DNA of 5,096 bases from CAYZJV01 sp049310885. GTDB taxonomy: Bacteria > Spirochaetota > Spirochaetia > Sphaerochaetales > Sphaerochaetaceae. The notes below the pieces were generated by a model. The model was given only the letters and a program-made list of their open reading frames with translations, ran no database searches and was not told the DNA's origin. The stretch covers positions 1 through 5,096 of the forward strand of contig NZ_JBMDYO010000017.1 in the NCBI RefSeq assembly GCF_049310885.1, read 5' to 3'. How positions within the stretch are numbered: position 1 is the stretch's first letter; each line of letters opens with the position of its first letter. Shown piece after piece: positions 1-5,096 of this stretch. A program made the translations under genes and the position numbers.

Positions 1-47
1 AAGGGCTTCCAAGTCAATTCACGAACGAAGTGAAAGCTAACGTTTGA

Positions 48-71
48 GGCGCCGGCTGGAGAGCAGGTGCC
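48..71 (+). other. leader hairpin with GGAG loop
   Basis: Bases 48-53 (GGCGCC) pair with 66-71 (GGTGCC), including one G-T wobble. After a single G/A mismatch (54/65), bases 55-57 (GCT) pair with 62-64 (AGC) and close the loop GGAG (58-61). This is the most stable visible structure in the leader. Its role is unknown; an antitermination or processing structure is possible by position only. Confidence 0.45.
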
Positions 72-108
72 GCGAGATGACAGGGGAAGGCTTGAAGTTG
101 AATTAGTA

Positions 109-127
109 TCCGGCGCTCGACGCCGGA
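109..127 (+). other. hairpin just upstream of 16S 5' end
   Basis: A perfect inverted repeat: TCCGGCG (109-115) pairs with CGCCGGA (121-127) around the five-base loop CTCGA. It ends only a few bases before the mature 16S 5' end, so it could act in 5'-end maturation of precursor 16S. The pairing is seen directly; the role is inferred from location. Confidence 0.5.
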
Positions 128-130
128 ATT

Positions 131-1687
<1,557 letters not shown>

Positions 1688-1768
1688 TACCGGTTGGAAC
1701 CATTCACAGGTTCTGACCACCAACAGGCCGTTGGCCACGGTAGTGAAAGTCTACCGAACATACCCCTT

Positions 1769-1868
1769 NNNNNNNNNNNNNNNNNNNNNNNNNNNNNNNN
1801 NNNNNNNNNNNNNNNNNNNNNNNNNNNNNNNNNNNNNNNNNNNNNNNNNNNNNNNNNNNNNNNNNNNN
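1769..1868. other. assembly gap (100 N)
   Basis: Exactly 100 undetermined bases. This is the usual placeholder for a gap of unknown size, so the real spacer may be longer or shorter. It separates 16S from 23S, and any spacer tRNA genes would be hidden here. Confidence 0.97.
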
Positions 1869-1869
1869 G

Positions 1870-1880
1870 TTTTTTTAACA
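1870..1880 (+). promoter_or_regulatory. boxA-like antitermination element
   Basis: TTTTTTTAACA matches 8 of 11 positions of the E. coli rrn boxA core GCTCTTTAACA. It sits where rRNA spacers often carry boxA, just before the 23S processing stem (11 bases upstream of it). BoxA RNA recruits NusB/NusE for antitermination and rRNA folding. A run of Ts next to an assembly gap can match by chance, so the call is tentative. Confidence 0.35.
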
Positions 1881-1891
1881 TAAATAGCGAA

Positions 1892-1918
1892 GGGATCGAC
1901 AGAATAATATGGTCAAGC
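1892..1918 (+). other. 23S processing stem, 5' arm
   Basis: Pairs with 4884-4910 over 27 positions: 25 Watson-Crick pairs, one G-T wobble (1905/4897) and one G-G mismatch (1902/4900). The innermost 8 pairs (GGTCAAGC with GCTTGACC) are helix 1 of mature 23S; the outer part lies in the spacers. Such long stems are the classical RNase III substrate that releases pre-23S. Confidence 0.85.
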
Positions 1919-2482
1919 GAATAAGGGTCCACGGAGGATGCCTAGGAGCTGCCAGGCGAAGAAGGACGTGATTAGCTGCGAAAAGCCGGGGGGAGGAGCC
2001 AATATCCCTTGATCCCCGGATATCCGAATGGGGTAACCCAGCGGTCTAGATGACCGTTATCCGTACACGAACACATACTGTACGGAGGGCAGACGCGGGG
2101 AACTGAACCATCTAAGTACCCGCAGGAAGAGAAATCAAACGAGATTCCCCTAGTAGCGGCGAGCGAAGGGGGAAGAGCCCAAACCGGGGGTGTGCAAGCG
2201 GCCACGCGTTGCATCTCCGGGGTTGAGAGTACGTGCTGGAGGGGTGTGGCTATCCCTCGCGCAGTGAGAAAGTCCAAGGTGAGCGGAACGGATTGGGAAA
2301 TCCGGCCAGAGCGGGTGAAAGCCCCGTACGCGAAGCGTTGGGCCTGCGTGGGCACGGAACTAGAGTACGGCGGGACACGTGAAATCCTGTTGGAAGCAGG
2401 GGGGACCACCCTCCAAGGCTAAATACTCGGCAGCTACCGATAGCGCATAGTACCGTGAGGGAAAGGTGAAAAGGACCCCGGG

Positions 2483-2522
<40 letters not shown>

Positions 2523-3039
2523 GGTCAAAGCCGGGGGTAACCCTGGTGATGGCGTGCCTTTTGTAGAATGAGCCTGCGAGTTACCGTACGCAGCGAGGTT
2601 AAGGGATAGGAGTCCCGGAGCCGTAGGGAAACCGAGTCTGAATAGGGCGACAGTTGCGTGCGGTAGACCCGAAGCCAAGTGATCTATCCATGTCCAGGCT
2701 GAAACCTGAGTAAAATCAGGTGGAGGGCCGAACCTAAATCCGCTGAAAAGGGTTGGGATGAGGTGTGGATCGGAGTGAAAGGCTAAACAAACTTGGAGAT
2801 AGCTGGCACTCCCCGAAATAGCTTTAGGGCTAGCCTCGCGCTGATTGTTACGGAGGTAGAGCACTGAATGGATGCGGGCCCTTCACCGGGTACCAAGTTC
2901 AATCAAACTCCGAATGCCGTAACACAATACGCGGGAGTCAGACTGCGACTGATAAGGGCCGTAGTCAAGAGGGAAACAGCCCAGACCGTCGGCTAAGGTC
3001 CCCAAGATACGCCAAGTGGGAAAGGAAGTCCGATTGCGA

Positions 3040-3106
<67 letters not shown>

Positions 3107-3884
3107 GTAGTCGGGCGCCGATAATGTAACGGGGCTAAGCGTATCACCGAAGCCACGGCATAGCGTGTTTTAGACATGCTGTGGGTAGGGGAGCATTCCG
3201 TGTACGGAAGAAGGTGCGGCGAGAGCCGTGCTGGACGGGACGGAAGAGAGAATGCAGGCATGAGTAACGAAAAGACGGGTGAGATCCCCGTCCGCCGAAA
3301 GCCTAAGGTTTCCAGGGTAAAGGCAATCTTCCCAAGGGTTAGTCGGCCCCTAAGGCGAGGCTGAAAAGCGTAGTCGATGGGAAACGGGTCAACATTCCCG
3401 TACCTCTCCGTGTTTCGATGGAACGAAGCATAGGGTGAAGCGCGGCCGGGCGACGGTAGTCCCGGTCCAAGCGTCGAGCTGATGAGGCTGCCAGGTAAAT
3501 CCGGTAGCTGAGGTGAGGCGTGAATGCGAGCGATGCTACGGCAAAGCGAAGCGCGTGGAGTCGTCGTGCCGAGAAATAGTTTCTCAGGCAAGGCACGGAG
3601 GGACCGTACCGCAAACCGACACAGGTAGGCGAGCTGAATATGCTCAGGCGCACGGAAGAATTCGCGTTAAGGAACTCGGCAAAATGCATACGTAACTTCG
3701 GGAGAAGTATGGCCGCTGGGGGTGCAAGTTCCCGGCGGTTGCAGAGAAACGGCCCAAGCGACTGTTTACCAAAAACACAGGTCCATGCGAACCAGCGATG
3801 GGAAGTATATGGACTGACACCTGCCCGGTGCTGGAAGGTTAAGAGGAGTCGTCAGCGTAAGCGAAGCGGTGAATTGAAGCCCCA

Positions 3885-3958
<74 letters not shown>

Positions 3959-4040
3959 TGGTGTAACGATTTGGGCGCTGTCTCAACGCGAAATCCGGTG
4001 AAATTGAAGTACCGGTGAAGATGCCGGTCACTTGTGGTTA

Positions 4041-4052
4041 GACGGAAAGACC
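4041..4052 (+). other. 23S peptidyl transferase loop, macrolide site
   Basis: GACGGAAAGACC, with adenines at 4046 and 4047 equivalent to E. coli A2058 and A2059. Both are wild type, so this copy shows none of the common A2058/A2059 macrolide-resistance substitutions. Confidence 0.85.
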
Positions 4053-4228
4053 CCGTGAACCTTTACTTCAGCTTGGCACGGAAACTTGGACCAGGATGTG
4101 TAGGATAGGTGGGAGGCGCTGATGCGTGGCCGTCAGGTTGCGCGGAGCCGTTGGTGAAATACCACCCTTTCTTGTTCAATTTTCTAACGCTGCCCGTGAA
4201 GCCGGGTGGCGGACACTGCCAGGTGGGA

Positions 4229-4271
<43 letters not shown>

Positions 4272-4412
4272 GCGATGGTCACCTTAGGGCGGTTGGGAAT
4301 CGTCTGTCAAGTGTAAAGGCACAAGGTGGCCTGACTGCGAGACATACAAGTCGAGCAGGTACGAAAGTAGGTCTTAGTGATCTGGCGGTAGCGAGTGGAA
4401 GCGCCGTCACTT

Positions 4413-4448
<36 letters not shown>

Positions 4449-4477
4449 TTTGCCCAAGAGTTCATATCGACGGCAAA

Positions 4478-4517
<40 letters not shown>

Positions 4518-4548
4518 GAGCAGGTCCCAAGGGTTTGGCTGTTCGCCA

Positions 4549-4604
<56 letters not shown>

Positions 4605-4641
4605 TGCCACAAGCGTTGGATGTTTGAGGGGTTCTGCTTCT

Positions 4642-4655
4642 AGTACGAGAGGACC
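4642..4655 (+). other. 23S sarcin-ricin loop
   Basis: AGTACGAGAGGACC, the universal loop that docks elongation factors EF-Tu and EF-G. It is intact. Confidence 0.9.
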
Positions 4656-4715
4656 GATGTGGACGAACCTCTGGTGTACCAGTTGTCGTGCCAACGGCAG
4701 TTGCTGGGTAGCTAC

Positions 4716-4748
<33 letters not shown>

Positions 4749-4883
4749 TGGGAAACCCTCCTCAAGATGAGACATCCCTAGCTCTTTAAGAGCTCTAAAG
4801 GAACCAGGGAGATGACCTGGTCGATAGGCTGGAGGTCTAAGCATGGTAACATGTTCAGCCGACCAGTACTAATCAGCCGTGAG

Positions 4884-4910
4884 GCTTGACCATATTGTTG
4901 TGTCGATCCC
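4884..4910 (+). other. 23S processing stem, 3' arm
   Basis: Complementary to 1892-1918 (see that entry). The spacer part, CATATTGTTGTGTCGATCCC, pairs with the sequence just before 23S, so both flanks of 23S come from one transcript design and agree with each other. Confidence 0.85.
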
Positions 4911-4974
4911 GATCTTTTCGGATACGGCCTCTCCGTCCGTCTCGCGCCTCGCGCGGGGACGACACGAGAGTCCT
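4894..4974 (+). other. 23S-5S spacer, no gene
   Basis: About 81 bases without tRNA or protein gene. The first part completes the 23S processing stem; the second part folds into a GC-rich hairpin (4929-4970). 5S begins directly after it. Confidence 0.85.
4929..4970 (+). other. GC-rich hairpin before 5S
   Basis: CGTCTCGCGC (4938-4947) pairs with GCGCGGGGACG (4951-4961) around the loop CTC, with one bulged G (4956) and one G-T wobble. Below an internal loop, CTCTC (4929-4933) pairs with GAGAG (4966-4970), ending four bases before 5S helix I. It may guide the cut that frees pre-5S (RNase E, M5 or III type, depending on the lineage); this role is inferred. No T-run follows, so it is not an intrinsic terminator. 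Confidence 0.5.
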
Positions 4975-5089
4975 GGTCCGGTGGCCATAGCGGAGGTGCC
5001 ATACCCGTTCCCATCCCGAACACGGAAGTCAAGCCCTCCCACGCCGATGGTACTGCGTTCGTCGCGGGAGAGTAGGTAGCTGCCGGACC
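4975..5089 (+). rRNA. rrf: 5S ribosomal RNA, complete
   Basis: RNA of the large-subunit central protuberance, binding L5, L18 and L25-type proteins. Helix I is visible: GGTCCGGTGGC (4975-4985) pairs with GCTGCCGGACC (5079-5089), 11 pairs including two G-T wobbles. Between the arms lie the conserved blocks CCCATCCCGAACACGG (5010-5025), GAAGTCAAGC, CGCCGATGGTACTG (5042-5055) and GGGAGAGTAGG (5066-5076). The length of about 115 nt is typical. The mature 5' end may start one or two bases inside the helix. It is last in the operon. Confidence 0.96.
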
Positions 5090-5096
5090 TTTTTTT
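5083..5096 (+). terminator. T-run after 5S, possible operon terminator
   Basis: Seven Ts (5090-5096) follow the closing arm of 5S helix I (CCGGACC) without a gap and run to the window edge. Ending of rRNA operons just after 5S by hairpin plus T-run is common. Here the only stem abutting the Ts is 5S helix I, which closes a loop of about 93 bases, so it is not a compact terminator hairpin. A proper terminator may lie beyond the window. Confidence 0.35.

Larger units (their letters stand above)
1..130 (+). other. rRNA operon leader, 3' part (external transcribed spacer)
   Basis: This is the stretch before mature 16S. It holds no gene, and the operon promoter must lie upstream of the window. 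It contains three inverted repeats able to form RNA hairpins: 18-22 with 30-34 (TTCAC/GTGAA), a strong one at 48-71, and one next to the 16S start at 109-127. Leaders of rRNA operons normally carry antitermination signals and the 5' arm of the 16S processing stem. I found no convincing boxA here and no long complementarity to the known part of the 16S-23S spacer. That it is transcribed leader is inferred from position. Confidence 0.75.

Noticed and set aside
92..109. TTGAAG (92-97) and TAGTAT (104-109) as a promoter
   Set aside because: The elements are 6 bases apart instead of about 17, and rRNA promoters normally lie well upstream of mature 16S.
1717..1722. CCACCA in the spacer as a possible tRNA 3' end
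   Set aside because: Only about 40 bases separate it from the 16S 3' end, too short for a tRNA, and no acceptor stem, anticodon arm or T-arm consensus is present.
4780..4800. GCTCTTTAAG resembling boxA, within an inverted repeat
   Set aside because: E. coli 23S has the equivalent CCCTTTAAGGG at the same place. This is a conserved helix of mature 23S, not a regulatory site.

Overview
The window is one ribosomal RNA operon on the + strand, in the order 16S - spacer - 23S - 5S. I found no supportable protein-coding gene, mobile element, CRISPR array or tRNA gene. All open reading frames lie inside rRNA or antisense to it and are treated as spurious.

Organism: 16S signature stretches point to a bacterium of the Spirochaetota, class Spirochaetia (Treponema/Spirochaeta-like). 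These include CTAAGAATCTTCCGC after the universal 338 site, ATCTGTAGATATCTGG at 831-846, GATGTACACTAGGTGG at 953-968, TTCGATGATACGCGAG at 1092-1107 and GTGCTGTGAAGTGTTGG near 1203. This rests on remembered family signatures, not on a database search, and no genus can be named. The run of exactly 100 Ns at 1769-1868 suggests a scaffolded draft or metagenome assembly.

Layout: 1-130 is the end of the rRNA leader, with three hairpins and no visible promoter. 131-1676 is complete 16S (about 1546 nt). 1677-1910 is the 16S-23S spacer, with 92 known bases, the gap, then 42 known bases carrying a boxA-like element and the 5' arm of the 23S processing stem. 1911-4893 is complete 23S (about 2983 nt), with no intron or intervening sequence seen. 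4894-4974 is the 23S-5S spacer, with the 3' arm of the processing stem and a GC-rich hairpin. 4975-5089 is complete 5S, followed directly by seven Ts at the window edge.

The parts work as one transcript. Leader, boxA-like site and spacer hairpins would act in antitermination and RNase cleavage, releasing three rRNAs for 30S and 50S subunits. I see no new biological system. The points most worth checking are the hidden spacer (possible tRNA genes, or a false join), a T at the otherwise nearly invariant A787 of 16S that falls under the 3' end of the common 806R primer, and a precursor hairpin that covers part of the anti-Shine-Dalgarno.
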